Assembly (NCBI GenBank): GCA_023458555.1
Contig: JAEWYS010000020.1
Location: forward strand, 1 to 64,000
DNA from: Bacteroidota bacterium
GTDB taxonomy: Bacteria > Bacteroidota > Bacteroidia > Cytophagales > Cytophagaceae
Length of the DNA stretch: 64,000 nt
Direction: 5' to 3'
Shown here: in pieces, positions 8,694 to 16,799 of the stretch
How positions within the stretch are numbered: the first letter of the stretch is position 1
How the letters are laid out: every line of letters begins with the position of its first letter
Notes under the pieces: generated by a model
What the model saw: the letters and a program-made list of their open reading frames with translations, nothing else
The model's database searches: none
What the model was told of the DNA's origin: nothing
Made by a program: the position numbers and the translations under genes

Positions 8694-9719
8694 TCAGGAT
8701 TTCTTTAGCAACATACGGAGACTGGTACGAACGATAGCCCCCATTCCTTTACAATTAAGAAAGTCTTCATCCTGGTAATGAGCAGCGAGTTCATTCCGCA
8801 GACGTTCAATATGTTCCGGAATACTTATCTGATCACTCATTACTGCATCGCCCAGCTCCTTGATTCTGTATCGTGCCGCTCTCAACCGGTTCGCAATCAA
8901 CGATCGCTCTTCATTCTGGTATTGTTTTACCGATTCAGGAGTAAGAAGATCTAATCCGATATTTATTATAGGGTTATTACTTTTATAATATTGGGGCATA
9001 TATACCAGCTTTCGTCCCTCATAAGACTGCTGATCAAAATCAATAGCTCTGATTCTGTAATGGTATTCCTCAAAATCGGGGGTAATCTCTACCACATAAT
9101 TCCCGGAATGCATATCGCCCAGCAACCGGACAAAACACCGTTCATTGAATTTTACAAATTCCTTGGCCAGCCTGATTTTATTCAGCTTCGGATCATTCAG
9201 GTAGTGCTTTATAAACATATCACCCGGAATTCCCACAATATGCTCCTCGATCAGTGTATCCCCGTCAACATAATAATTAATACGATTGGGGGAAAGAATA
9301 TGCTCCAGCTCCAATCCATATATCCGCGAGGCATCAGCTCTTTTTACATAGAAATAATCAAAGTTGTCATTAATCTTATTCACCACTCTGACACGAAAGG
9401 GTTGTGTATTGCCATACACGCATAAATCGATACGGTCAATATACAAATGCTCGATAAGAGACAGATCTCCATGCACTTTCAAGGTAGCATACGTTTTTTT
9501 CAGTCCGTCGGTAATCATGGAAAAATCACTCTGATCGTATATCACCGATACCCAGAAAGTATCTTCTCCGCGCAGATCGTACAACGGAAATGTATTGGCA
9601 TATCGGGTAAGGTCAGAATATGCCAGTGGTAATTCAACCTCACGCTCATATTCAACCAGGTATTTCCTGAGAGGCTTCCTGATATCAAAATGCTTTTTCT
9701 TTCTGGATAAGTTGATCAT
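8694..9719 (-). CDS. Uncharacterised protein with kinase-like (APH/choline-kinase type) fold motifs
   Basis: The product is not recognised as a named family member. ATG 9719 gives 341 residues with no signal peptide or membrane segment. In order it shows a possible ATP-lysine strand (FYVKRAD, Lys126), a following acidic helix (LELEH), a hinge-like stretch LIEEHIVGIPG, a catalytic-loop-like LGDMHSGNYVV (Asp202, Asn207, D-x4-N spacing) and a metal-binding-like AIDFDQQ (Asp227, Asp229). That order matches aminoglycoside/choline kinases and the DUF2252-like group. A small-molecule or protein kinase role in the cytoplasm is inference. A TTG eight codons upstream (9743) is a less likely start. It stands alone between MscS and an outer-membrane protein gene. 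Confidence 0.8.
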   Translation of the reverse strand: MINLSRKKKHFDIRKPLRKYLVEYEREVELPLAYSDLTRYANTFPLYDLRGEDTFWVSVIYDQSDFSMITDGLKKTYATLKVHGDLSLIEHLYIDRIDLCVYGNTQPFRVRVVNKINDNFDYFYVKRADASRIYGLELEHILSPNRINYYVDGDTLIEEHIVGIPGDMFIKHYLNDPKLNKIRLAKEFVKFNERCFVRLLGDMHSGNYVVEITPDFEEYHYRIRAIDFDQQSYEGRKLVYMPQYYKSNNPIINIGLDLLTPESVKQYQNEERSLIANRLRAARYRIKELGDAVMSDQISIPEHIERLRNELAAHYQDEDFLNCKGMGAIVRTSLRMLLKKS

Positions 9720-9812
9720 AGTTTCCGGATTGCTGAACAACAAAAAAATGATTTATCCGAACAATGCAAACATGATCCAAAATGTTTTTGACATTGAATT
9801 GACCGCCAACTC

Positions 9813-10481
9813 TTAAAAACAATAGTATAGCTTCAATTCGATCCCCGGAAAAATAATAAGACCGGGTTTACCAGAATTATGATTACCCTTCACATCCCCA
9901 CCATAGCCCAAACCGGACAGATAGCTATTAAACAGGAACGAATGATAGTGCGGAAGAAAACCAAGTCGGGTAGTAAATTCTAAAATAAACATATCCGAAA
10001 ATTTTTTATTTATTCTAGTCGCCAATTCCCAGCCGCCAAACCATTGCTGGTTCTCAAAAACCGGCGTTTTATAAGCCGGAAAATATAATCCGTGAAAAAA
10101 ACCCTGAGACCTGGATTGATGATACGTTATAAAACCCGCTATGCCAGCGATTAACTCATGTCTCGGCCCCATTCCGACCACTCTGAAATCAATGCCTTGC
10201 TTCATGTATATGCCATGTTGACGAAAGGTCAGATTCTCATTGAGAAATTTTAGCCAGGTATACCCATAAACTGACCGATAAAAGAAACGCTTCGACAGCT
10301 GCCTCCTGTACGCTATCTCAGGTATTAATATTTTCCGCTCCTTCCTCGCCCACCAAAATTGACTGACAGGTCTTACAAGCTCAATCCCCAAAGCATTCTT
10401 CTTCTTTATATCCTGACCATAAAGGCAAATTCCGGTCAGAAGAAAATAACAACTACAAAAATAACCTAATACTTTTATCAT
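9813..10481 (-). CDS. Predicted outer-membrane beta-barrel protein, function unknown
   Basis: The 222-residue product (ATG 10481; another ATG at 10493 adds four residues) starts with a signal peptide ending near ICLYGQ. It is then rich in aromatic, alternating strands (for example RRQLSKRFFYRSVYGYTWLKF) and ends in an aromatic residue (ELKLYYCF), as outer-membrane barrels do. No family is recognised. Its 5' end overlaps the preceding lipoprotein gene by 29-41 nt in another frame, so the two are probably co-translated and their products may act together in the envelope. Confidence 0.7.
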   Translation of the reverse strand: MIKVLGYFCSCYFLLTGICLYGQDIKKKNALGIELVRPVSQFWWARKERKILIPEIAYRRQLSKRFFYRSVYGYTWLKFLNENLTFRQHGIYMKQGIDFRVVGMGPRHELIAGIAGFITYHQSRSQGFFHGLYFPAYKTPVFENQQWFGGWELATRINKKFSDMFILEFTTRLGFLPHYHSFLFNSYLSGLGYGGDVKGNHNSGKPGLIIFPGIELKLYYCF

Positions 10482-10854
10482 TAAGCCAGACATCTTTAAA
10501 CCCCGAAAAACGTTCTATTCTGATATTTTTCGCATGCGTATCAAAACCACACGCCGAATTTCTGTATTCAAACCCAACAGTATATTTTAATACAAGCGTA
10601 TCAACCCGGTCAAGCCCGACAAACAGAAAAGCAGTACTATCTGACTGAGGATTCAGAGGAATCGAATTGCCCCAATAGCCAATATTTATTTCAAAATCCT
10701 GTCCTTCAACTCTGATGATATCATAAGGGAACAATCTTTCTGTAGTATCAACATAAACCACTTCCAGAAGAGGTTCATGCTTGTCATTGCACAAATTGCA
10801 AGAAGTGACGAATAAGATGAAAAGACCAATTACTGCCTTCACTACACTATTCAT
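10453..10854 (-). CDS. Small predicted lipoprotein
   Basis: A 133-residue protein with a lipoprotein signal: a hydrophobic VIGLFILFVTSC segment with the lipobox Cys at residue 19. The mature part is short, beta-rich and contains three further cysteines (Cys22 and two later). No family is recognised. First gene of a two-gene unit with the overlapping outer-membrane barrel gene; anchoring to the outer membrane is likely because no Bacteroidetes-type surface-export acidic motif is obvious after the Cys. Confidence 0.75.
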   Translation of the reverse strand: MNSVVKAVIGLFILFVTSCNLCNDKHEPLLEVVYVDTTERLFPYDIIRVEGQDFEINIGYWGNSIPLNPQSDSTAFLFVGLDRVDTLVLKYTVGFEYRNSACGFDTHAKNIRIERFSGFKDVWLNDKSIRLFL

Positions 10855-10855
10855 A

Positions 10856-10889
10856 TTGAATTCTTTTTCGGATAACTTGTATATTTTTG
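10856..10889 (+). promoter_or_regulatory. Candidate promoter for the lipid kinase gene
   Basis: TTG (10856-10858), then 23 nt, then TATTTTTG (10882-10889), an exact match to TAnnTTTG. The spacing is at the long end of the accepted range. It points towards the gene at 10984 and starts right at the divergent lipoprotein gene. Confidence 0.45.
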
Positions 10890-10983
10890 CTTAATTCGGT
10901 CAGAAATTTTAAAAGTAAAAATAAAAACTCTTTTATCACCATAATCCGGTAAAAGTAATTCGAAAGTACTACCATGCTTTTTA

Positions 10984-11910
10984 GTGATTATCTGTCAAAT
11001 TACTACAAAAAAAATTAAAGAATTGAACCCGGCAAAAACGCTGATTATTATCAATCCGACATCAGGTACAAATTCAAAAAAAGAGTTTACCAAGCTTTTT
11101 AATAAGTACCTCGATCATAACCAATATGATTTCTCAATAGAGTTTACCTCCCAACCCGGTCATGCAACCCGGCTGGCTCAATCAGCCGTACGAAACGCTT
11201 ATAGTAACATCATAGCGGTCGGGGGCGATGGAACAATTAATGAGATTGCCCGGGCCCTGATTCATACCGAGACAGCACTCGGTATTATACCCGCCGGATC
11301 CGGAAATGGCCTTGCCAGACATCTGGGCATTCCATTAAATCCCATAAAGGCGATAAACGCACTAAACAATGTTTCAATAAACAGCATAGACAGTGCCTCG
11401 ATCAACGGAGAGCCATTTTTCTGTACAGCAGGCGTTGGATTCGATGCGCATATCGGACATAAGTTCAGCAAAGCTGAAAGCAGAGGTCTCAAAAGCTATG
11501 TAAAAATCTCCCTGAAAGAGTTCTTTCACTATTCGTCTCATACGTATACTATTCAAACAGAAGATAACCATACGAAACAAGAAGCCTTCCTTGTTACTTT
11601 CGCCAATACAAATCAATACGGCAATAATGCCTTCATTGCACCCAAAGCAAACATCCGGGATGGTCTGCTGGATTTATGTATCCTCAAACCATTCCCGCTG
11701 TATCTGGCTCCATTGATCGGCATCCGTTTGTTTGCATTCCGTATTCACCAATCACGATATATGAGCACCTCCAAATTCACAGAGCTGCTATTTGAACGAG
11801 ACAAGGAAGGTCCCGTACATCTCGACGGAGAACCTTTTACCATGCCAGCCCGGCTTTTGGTAAAATGCATTCCCGGCTCACTCAACGTCCTGATCCCTCT
11901 GAGAGACTGA
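10984..11910 (+). CDS. Diacylglycerol/sphingosine-type lipid kinase
   Basis: Member of the DagK/YegS lipid kinase family, which phosphorylates diacylglycerol or related lipids with ATP. The motifs are IIINPTSGTNSKK near the N-terminus, GGDGTINEIARAL (nucleotide binding), and GSGNGLARHLGIP; the C-terminal beta domain ends with LDGEPF. In this frame the start must be GTG 10984 or TTG 11023. An ATG at 10974 lies in another frame and enters an A8 run (11007-11014). With seven A residues it would fuse into this frame and give a normal MLFSDYL start, so the annotated 5' end is doubtful. Standalone gene, divergent from a lipoprotein gene. Confidence 0.9.
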   Translation: MIICQITTKKIKELNPAKTLIIINPTSGTNSKKEFTKLFNKYLDHNQYDFSIEFTSQPGHATRLAQSAVRNAYSNIIAVGGDGTINEIARALIHTETALGIIPAGSGNGLARHLGIPLNPIKAINALNNVSINSIDSASINGEPFFCTAGVGFDAHIGHKFSKAESRGLKSYVKISLKEFFHYSSHTYTIQTEDNHTKQEAFLVTFANTNQYGNNAFIAPKANIRDGLLDLCILKPFPLYLAPLIGIRLFAFRIHQSRYMSTSKFTELLFERDKEGPVHLDGEPFTMPARLLVKCIPGSLNVLIPLRD

Positions 11911-11971
11911 ACTTATCTTTCGGGTTTTCTGTTAGCAAACCGGTAGATTTTACCCTTTCTGAATAATTGAT

Positions 11972-11979
11972 TAATTTTG
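11972..11979 (+). promoter_or_regulatory. Candidate -7 element for the acyltransferase gene
   Basis: TAATTTTG, an exact TAnnTTTG match, ends 16 nt before the ATG at 11996, giving a very short leader. A TTT run lies about 20 nt upstream where TTG is expected. Confidence 0.45.
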
Positions 11980-11995
11980 TGTGTACTGAACTGAT

Positions 11996-12643
11996 ATGAA
12001 AAATAATCCTGTTATCATCTTTGGCGCAAACGGGCTCGGCCGGGTCGCTCTTGATATTTTTAATTCCAACAAGGTAGTCACTTATTGTTTCCTTGACGAA
12101 AACGACTCCCTCCACGGAAAAGAACTCAATGACATAGCAATTCTGGGTCGTCCGGATGATGATGGTTTTTTAAAATATATCGGAAAGAAATGTGAGGCTT
12201 TTGTTGCTTCTGATGATACCAAATACAAGGAAAGTATTGTAGAGATGCTTAAAAGCAAGCGGAAAGTAATGCCTGTCAATGCAATTCACGCGCATGCAGT
12301 TGTTTCTGACCTTGCTTTTCTTGGATATGGCAATATGATAAACGCCGGTGCAGTAGTAAATGCAAATGCACGCATTCCCAACCATTGCATCGTAAGTTCT
12401 AATGTTGTTATTGACTTCGATGTCGAATTAAGTGATTATGTACAAATCGGAGCCGGGTCTGTATTAAACTCCGGTGTAAAGGTCGGCGAAAAGGCTTTTA
12501 TCGGTAGTGGAGTCACCATTGTAAGTGGCGTAACTATCGGGAAAAAAGCACGTATCGGAGCCGGATCTGTTGTAATCAATGATGTCAAAGACGGAGAAAC
12601 CGTATTTGGTAACCCGGCCAAGGTAATTGAAAAAGTCAGTTAA
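11996..12643 (+). CDS. Sugar O/N-acyltransferase of the NeuD/PglD type
   Basis: The 215-residue protein starts with a Rossmann-like PglD_N segment (VIIFGANGLGRVALDIF), then carries left-handed beta-helix hexapeptide repeats from about residue 105 to 200 (for example VQIGAGSVLNSGVKVGEKA and AFIGSGVTIVSGVTIG). It ends in the usual VFGNPAKVIEK. Such enzymes transfer acetyl groups to sugars or nucleotide sugars for surface glycans. Followed after 17 nt by trhO, probably in one transcript, although the functions are unrelated. Confidence 0.85.
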   Translation: MKNNPVIIFGANGLGRVALDIFNSNKVVTYCFLDENDSLHGKELNDIAILGRPDDDGFLKYIGKKCEAFVASDDTKYKESIVEMLKSKRKVMPVNAIHAHAVVSDLAFLGYGNMINAGAVVNANARIPNHCIVSSNVVIDFDVELSDYVQIGAGSVLNSGVKVGEKAFIGSGVTIVSGVTIGKKARIGAGSVVINDVKDGETVFGNPAKVIEKVS

Positions 12644-12660
12644 TCTTTCTATATACATTC

Positions 12661-13605
12661 ATGACATACAACGTACTTTTATACTACTGTTATACAAAGA
12701 TCGAGAACCCTGAGCAATTTCGGGAAGATCATCATCTTTTTTGTATCGAGCTGGGTCTTAAAGGAAGAATAATCGTTGCGCATGAAGGGCTCAACGGAAC
12801 AGTTTCAGGAACAGAAGAAGCCTGCCAAAAGTATATGGATACCGTTAAAGCGGATCCTCGCTTTTCTTCAACAGACTTCAAAATAGATACAGTCAGTGAA
12901 CATGCTTTTCAGAAACTACATGTTCGTGTAAAACCCGAAATTGTACATTCCGGTCTCAGACATATAGATCCCAATGAGAGAACCGGCATTCATTTATCCC
13001 CTGCCGATTTTAAAAAAATCAAAAATGCCGATGATGTTATCATTGTTGATTGCAGGTCTGATTATGAATATGGCGTCGGCCGGTTTAAGAATGCCCTTAC
13101 ACTTGATATAGAAAATTTCCGGGATTTTCCGGCAAAGGTTGAAGAGCTGAAAAAATTCAAAGACAAAAAAATCATTACCTACTGCACCGGAGGCATCAAA
13201 TGCGAAAAGGCCAGTGCTTACCTTTTGGAAGAAGGATTTGAGAATGTATATCAGTTGCATGGCGGCATTATCAAATATGGTCTGGAAGAAAACGGAGAGG
13301 ATTTTGAAGGCAAATGTTACGTTTTTGATAACAGAGTAGCCATTGATATCAACAAAGTCAATCCTACGATTATCAGCAAATGCTATGTTTGTGGCACCGA
13401 ATGTGATCGTATGGTAAACTGCGCTAATCCGGTTTGCAACCGTCATGAGCCTATATGTGAGAAGTGTGGCTGGGAGCTGGATGGCGCCTGCTCGGCTGAA
13501 TGCAAAGAGCACCCGGAGAAAAGATCGTATGATGGTACCGGATACTATGCCAAGCAAATGAACGGTTATAATCCCCTGAAAGGCTGGAAAAGAATAAAAG
13601 CCTGA
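12661..13605 (+). CDS. trhO: tRNA uridine(34) hydroxylase TrhO (rhodanese-domain protein)
   Basis: Rhodanese-related enzyme that hydroxylates uridine 34 of certain tRNAs. The order is an N-terminal acylphosphatase-like domain (residues 1-100, with IIVAHEGLNGTVSG), a rhodanese domain (about 115-215) with the active-site loop YCTGGIKCE (catalytic Cys175), and a C-terminal zinc-binding-like tail with paired cysteines (CYVCGTEC, CANPVC, CEKCGW). Length 314 is normal for the family. A strong terminator follows at 13617. Confidence 0.94.
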   Translation: MTYNVLLYYCYTKIENPEQFREDHHLFCIELGLKGRIIVAHEGLNGTVSGTEEACQKYMDTVKADPRFSSTDFKIDTVSEHAFQKLHVRVKPEIVHSGLRHIDPNERTGIHLSPADFKKIKNADDVIIVDCRSDYEYGVGRFKNALTLDIENFRDFPAKVEELKKFKDKKIITYCTGGIKCEKASAYLLEEGFENVYQLHGGIIKYGLEENGEDFEGKCYVFDNRVAIDINKVNPTIISKCYVCGTECDRMVNCANPVCNRHEPICEKCGWELDGACSAECKEHPEKRSYDGTGYYAKQMNGYNPLKGWKRIKA

Positions 13606-13616
13606 TCACATCACCT

Positions 13617-13641
13617 GACCGGTAATAAAACCGGTCTTTTT
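13617..13641 (+). terminator. Intrinsic terminator after trhO
   Basis: A perfect 7-bp stem GACCGGT/ACCGGTC with loop AATAAA (13624-13629), followed by TTTTTC. It lies 12 nt after the trhO stop and separates it from hpt. Confidence 0.85.
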
Positions 13642-13662
13642 CTTTATATACAATCTCTGCCC

Positions 13663-14190
13663 ATGCAATTGCTAGACAAAACACTTTTCCCGTATATACG
13701 GGAAAAGGAAATAACAGCAAGAGTCAACGAACTTGCACAACAAATTTCCCGGGATTATGCCGGCAAAGACCCCATCTTCATTATTCTTCTCAACGGAGCA
13801 TTTCTTTTTGCATCTGATCTCGTCAAGGAGATAAGCATTCCATGTCAGCTGAGCTTTATAAAAGTTTCTTCTTATTCAGGCACCCAAAGTCTTGGTGAGT
13901 TAAGGGAACTAATTGGTCTTAGTGAAAATATAAAAGACCGGCATGTCATTCTTCTCGATGATATTATCGACACCGGTCTTACAATGGATAATGTCCTGAC
14001 ACAAATCCGGAACCAACACCCTGCTTCAGTCAGCACAGTAAGCTTATTGCTCAAACCGGACATGTTTGCCAACGCTTTCAAACCTGACTATATTGGATTC
14101 AGCATTCCCAATACGTTTGTTGTAGGTTATGGGCTAGATTACAATGGCTACGGCAGAAATCTCAAGGACATCTGGCAAATAACCGGATAA
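13663..14190 (+). CDS. hpt: Hypoxanthine phosphoribosyltransferase
   Basis: Purine salvage enzyme joining hypoxanthine or guanine to PRPP. The 175-residue protein shows the PRPP loop VILLDDIIDTGLT (residues 95-107), the flexible-loop region VSSYSGTQS, and C-terminal GYGLDYNGYGRNL typical of Hpt. ATG 13663 follows the trhO terminator closely. The stop sits inside a small palindrome at 14181 that may act as a terminator. Confidence 0.93.
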   Translation: MQLLDKTLFPYIREKEITARVNELAQQISRDYAGKDPIFIILLNGAFLFASDLVKEISIPCQLSFIKVSSYSGTQSLGELRELIGLSENIKDRHVILLDDIIDTGLTMDNVLTQIRNQHPASVSTVSLLLKPDMFANAFKPDYIGFSIPNTFVVGYGLDYNGYGRNLKDIWQITG

Positions 14191-14199
14191 TCCGGTTTT
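14181..14199 (+). terminator. Possible terminator overlapping the hpt stop codon
   Basis: AACCGGAT and ATCCGGTT form an inverted repeat separated by one base, followed by TTTTCCC. The hairpin includes the hpt stop codon. The U-run is short, so efficiency is uncertain. Confidence 0.45.
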
Positions 14200-14303
14200 C
14201 CCTACGACGATTTACGTATTTTTCCTTTCAAAGAAACTTTTTATCTTGCCGCTGATTTCGTCAGGCGATTCAATAGCATTGATTGTCGCATTACCAATAT
14301 TTT

Positions 14304-14331
14304 TTGGTCGCGCGTTATTTGCTTTATTTTG
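14304..14331 (+). promoter_or_regulatory. Candidate promoter for the outer-membrane protein gene
   Basis: TTG (14304-14306), 17 nt, then TTATTTTG (14324-14331), which differs from TAnnTTTG at one position. It would give a 5' leader of about 45 nt before the ATG at 14380. Confidence 0.4.
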
Positions 14332-14379
14332 ATAAGCACTTTACTTTCGGAAACAATTAATAACAAACACATAAAACCA

Positions 14380-15063
14380 ATGAAAAAACTTTTATTTACC
14401 GCTTCTCTTTTCGTTTCTTCCTTTGGCCTGTTTGCCCAGGAAGCAGTTTCGTACAAACCGGCTGCCGGAGATAAAACCCTTGAGCTTCAGTTTGCCCCAC
14501 TTGGAGGCGCTCCTTTCAGCATGGGCGGAATCCGTTTCCGTCAGTTCATGTCTGAAACAACTGCGTTGAGAGCTACTGTATATCTGGGATATACACGTTC
14601 TTCCGAAATCACTCAGGAAGCTGATTCCGATGCAAAGCTTGAGCAATTAAAAAAGGCAGAATCAGCTTTTGAAATCGGTATCAGACCAGGTTTCGAAAAA
14701 CATCTTGGCGGTACCAGCCGTTTGTCTCCATACTATGGCGCTGAACTGGATCTGGCTATCAGAAATACTTCTGAAGTACAAGATGTTCAAACCGGTGAGA
14801 CTAAAGTTGAAAAAGGTAAGACAAGAAACGGCGACGGATTTAAAAGATTTGGTCTGAACGCAATTTTCGGAGCAGATTACTACATTGCTGAAAAAGTATT
14901 CCTTGGTGCTGAAATGGGCTTTGGTCTGGCATTTACTAAAGATTCTAAAACAGTAAATGTTGCTACTGATGGCAAGAAGACTGAATCCAAAATGGGTAAA
15001 GGCGGAGATTTCGCTTTCGGACCCAACGTACTGGCTCAGTTCAGACTTGGAATCGTGTTTTAA
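14380..15063 (+). CDS. Outer-membrane beta-barrel protein
   Basis: ATG 14380 gives 227 residues with a clear signal peptide (MKKLLFTASLFVSSFGLFAQ). The mature protein has alternating amphipathic strands, a G-x-R-F-R-Q-F strand near residue 50, and a C-terminal terminal-strand motif FRLGIVF with final Phe, as expected for a porin-like barrel. A charged, likely extracellular loop occurs around residues 120-155. No specific family is recognised. The lipoprotein gene follows with its ATG 24 nt downstream, so the two are probably co-expressed. Confidence 0.82.
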   Translation: MKKLLFTASLFVSSFGLFAQEAVSYKPAAGDKTLELQFAPLGGAPFSMGGIRFRQFMSETTALRATVYLGYTRSSEITQEADSDAKLEQLKKAESAFEIGIRPGFEKHLGGTSRLSPYYGAELDLAIRNTSEVQDVQTGETKVEKGKTRNGDGFKRFGLNAIFGADYYIAEKVFLGAEMGFGLAFTKDSKTVNVATDGKKTESKMGKGGDFAFGPNVLAQFRLGIVF

Positions 15064-15087
15064 TTGAATAACAAAATTCATAACGCT

Positions 15088-15981
15088 ATGAAAACACCCA
15101 AATCCATATCGAGATTGGGGCGACTAATACTCCCTTTGGGAGTTTTAGTCTTTTTGGGACTAGCACTATTTTCATGTTCCAAAAATGACAAGGAAGTCGC
15201 TCCTGCTAACAAACAATTAACTGAAGAAGAGCAAAGAGACGCCGTAAAGGAACTTCTCAGCCGTATGCCCTCTTTTCAGCTGCAAACTCAGGATGGAAAA
15301 ACCTACCGTTTCGAAAAAACGGAAAATGGTGGCTTTTCATTCTCAAACCCGCCTTCTCAGACAGGTTATAATTATGTAGAATCGACCGGTACATATACAT
15401 TTGTTGAAAATCCCAACGGAGGAACATTCGTAGTAGCAGCTTCCGGATTCGGAGAAAACTCCTCGAGTGGCGGAGTAATCGCTGCAGGTAGTAATTCTTA
15501 CAACATGGATTATACTTTTTGTCTGACTGCGGATGATCAAGCTCTTGGCTTCAATCTTTTCGGGGATGATTTCCCTGACGGAGTTTCTATGGTCATCGGT
15601 ATTTCAGGAAACCTGAAAAAGATCATGGAAAATGAGTCTGGCGAATTCGGAGAAAAAGATTTTGAAGATCTTTTCAACGCATTCGGAATGTATGTTGTAT
15701 ATGCTAAAAAAGCGTCAGGTTCCTACCCTATCGTAAATTGGCTGGAAGATATTGACCAAGACGAGTCCCAGCTTCGAAACAAAGGATTTGCTGCATTGAT
15801 TGACTTCAAAAACGGCAAAGTTTTCTTCTCCAAAGAAGGTAAACTTTCCGTATCAGGAGGAAGCGTCAATTTCTCAGGAAAATACCTTGAAGCCACTATC
15901 GACTGGTCACAACTGGGAGAAGATAACGACGATGTAAAAGTAAAGGAAGTTGTCGGTTCCGGATCCATGGGCTGCAACTAA
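15088..15981 (+). CDS. Predicted lipoprotein, function unknown
   Basis: ATG 15088 gives 297 residues. A long lipoprotein signal ends in the lipobox LALFSC, followed by a charged linker (SKNDKEVAPANK). The mature domain is rich in Gly, Ser and aromatic residues and looks beta-structured; no family is recognised. A TTG eight codons upstream is possible but less likely. Same transcript as the barrel protein gene, ended by the strong hairpin at 16015. Confidence 0.8.
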   Translation: MKTPKSISRLGRLILPLGVLVFLGLALFSCSKNDKEVAPANKQLTEEEQRDAVKELLSRMPSFQLQTQDGKTYRFEKTENGGFSFSNPPSQTGYNYVESTGTYTFVENPNGGTFVVAASGFGENSSSGGVIAAGSNSYNMDYTFCLTADDQALGFNLFGDDFPDGVSMVIGISGNLKKIMENESGEFGEKDFEDLFNAFGMYVVYAKKASGSYPIVNWLEDIDQDESQLRNKGFAALIDFKNGKVFFSKEGKLSVSGGSVNFSGKYLEATIDWSQLGEDNDDVKVKEVVGSGSMGCN

Positions 15982-16014
15982 TTCACTTGATTGTCCATAT
16001 ACATTTCAGGAAAC

Positions 16015-16044
16015 AAAAACACCCGGAATATTCCGGGTGTTTTT
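16015..16044 (+). terminator. Strong intrinsic terminator after the lipoprotein gene
   Basis: A perfect 14-bp inverted repeat with core ACACCCGGAA / TTCCGGGTGT, flanked by A5 and T5. The symmetry means it could also stop transcription from the other side. Confidence 0.88.
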
Positions 16045-16150
16045 GTTTGTACCAGCTCCGGACTATAAGCCGGGAAATAGCCTTTTCTCAGAACTTTTTT
16101 CCCGACAAATTCTTTGATATCTACAGATAAACCGATTACTATATATCCCG

Positions 16151-16174
16151 ATATAGGGAAATGTCCTATATTTG
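16151..16174 (+). promoter_or_regulatory. adk promoter -7 element overlapped by an inverted repeat
   Basis: TATATTTG at 16167-16174 matches TAnnTTTG exactly, 43 nt before the adk ATG. It is overlapped by a perfect inverted repeat, ATATAGG (16151-16157), 7 nt, CCTATAT (16165-16171), which could be an operator or an mRNA hairpin. No clear -33 TTG is seen. Confidence 0.5.
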
Positions 16175-16217
16175 TTTTTCGTAGAAAAAAGTTAAACCAG
16201 ATAAACCGAACATAGTC

Positions 16218-16790
16218 ATGCTTAATCTAGTACTTTTTGGCCCTCCGGGTGCAGGCAAAGGAACTCAAAGTCAAAAACTTATAGAAAGATATAAATTAAT
16301 TCACCTTTCTACAGGCGATCTGTTAAGAGCTGAGATTGCTGCCGGGACAACACTTGGACTTGATGCAAAAAAATATATGGATTGCGGGACTCTTGTGCCG
16401 GATGAAGTGGTAATCGGTATGATTGAGAATAAGATAAAATCCAACCCGGAAGCTAAAGGATTCATCTTTGACGGATTCCCCCGAACTGTTCCGCAGGCTA
16501 CCGCACTAGACAAGATGTGCCATGACAATAAGATATCTATTTCTGCTATGATATCTCTGAAAGTAGACGTTGCTGAGCTTACAAAAAGGATTGTTGAGCG
16601 CGGTAAGACCAGCGGCAGAACAGATGATCAGGATCCGGATCTGGTTGGTGAGCGTATTGCTGAATACAACAACAAAACAGCCCCTGTCTCTGATTACTAT
16701 GCCAAGAAGAGCAAAGCGCACTATATTGATGGCATGCAGTCGATCGAAATCGTTTCCAACGAAATATTCAAAATTGTTGATTCTTTATAA
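16218..16790 (+). CDS. adk: Adenylate kinase
   Basis: Interconverts ATP + AMP and 2 ADP. The 190-residue protein has the P-loop GPPGAGKGT (residues 8-16), the AMP-binding STGDLLR, FDGFPRT, and the LID arginine segment RGKTSGRTDD. The LID is the short form without zinc cysteines. The upstream region carries a consensus -7 element; obg starts 9 nt after the adk stop, so the two form an operon. Confidence 0.97.
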   Translation: MLNLVLFGPPGAGKGTQSQKLIERYKLIHLSTGDLLRAEIAAGTTLGLDAKKYMDCGTLVPDEVVIGMIENKIKSNPEAKGFIFDGFPRTVPQATALDKMCHDNKISISAMISLKVDVAELTKRIVERGKTSGRTDDQDPDLVGERIAEYNNKTAPVSDYYAKKSKAHYIDGMQSIEIVSNEIFKIVDSL

Positions 16791-16799
16791 TCTATATTC

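Noticed and set aside
12994..13557. 187-codon frame opposite trhO
   Set aside because: Antisense shadow of the well-supported rhodanese gene; composition is that of a reverse-frame artefact.
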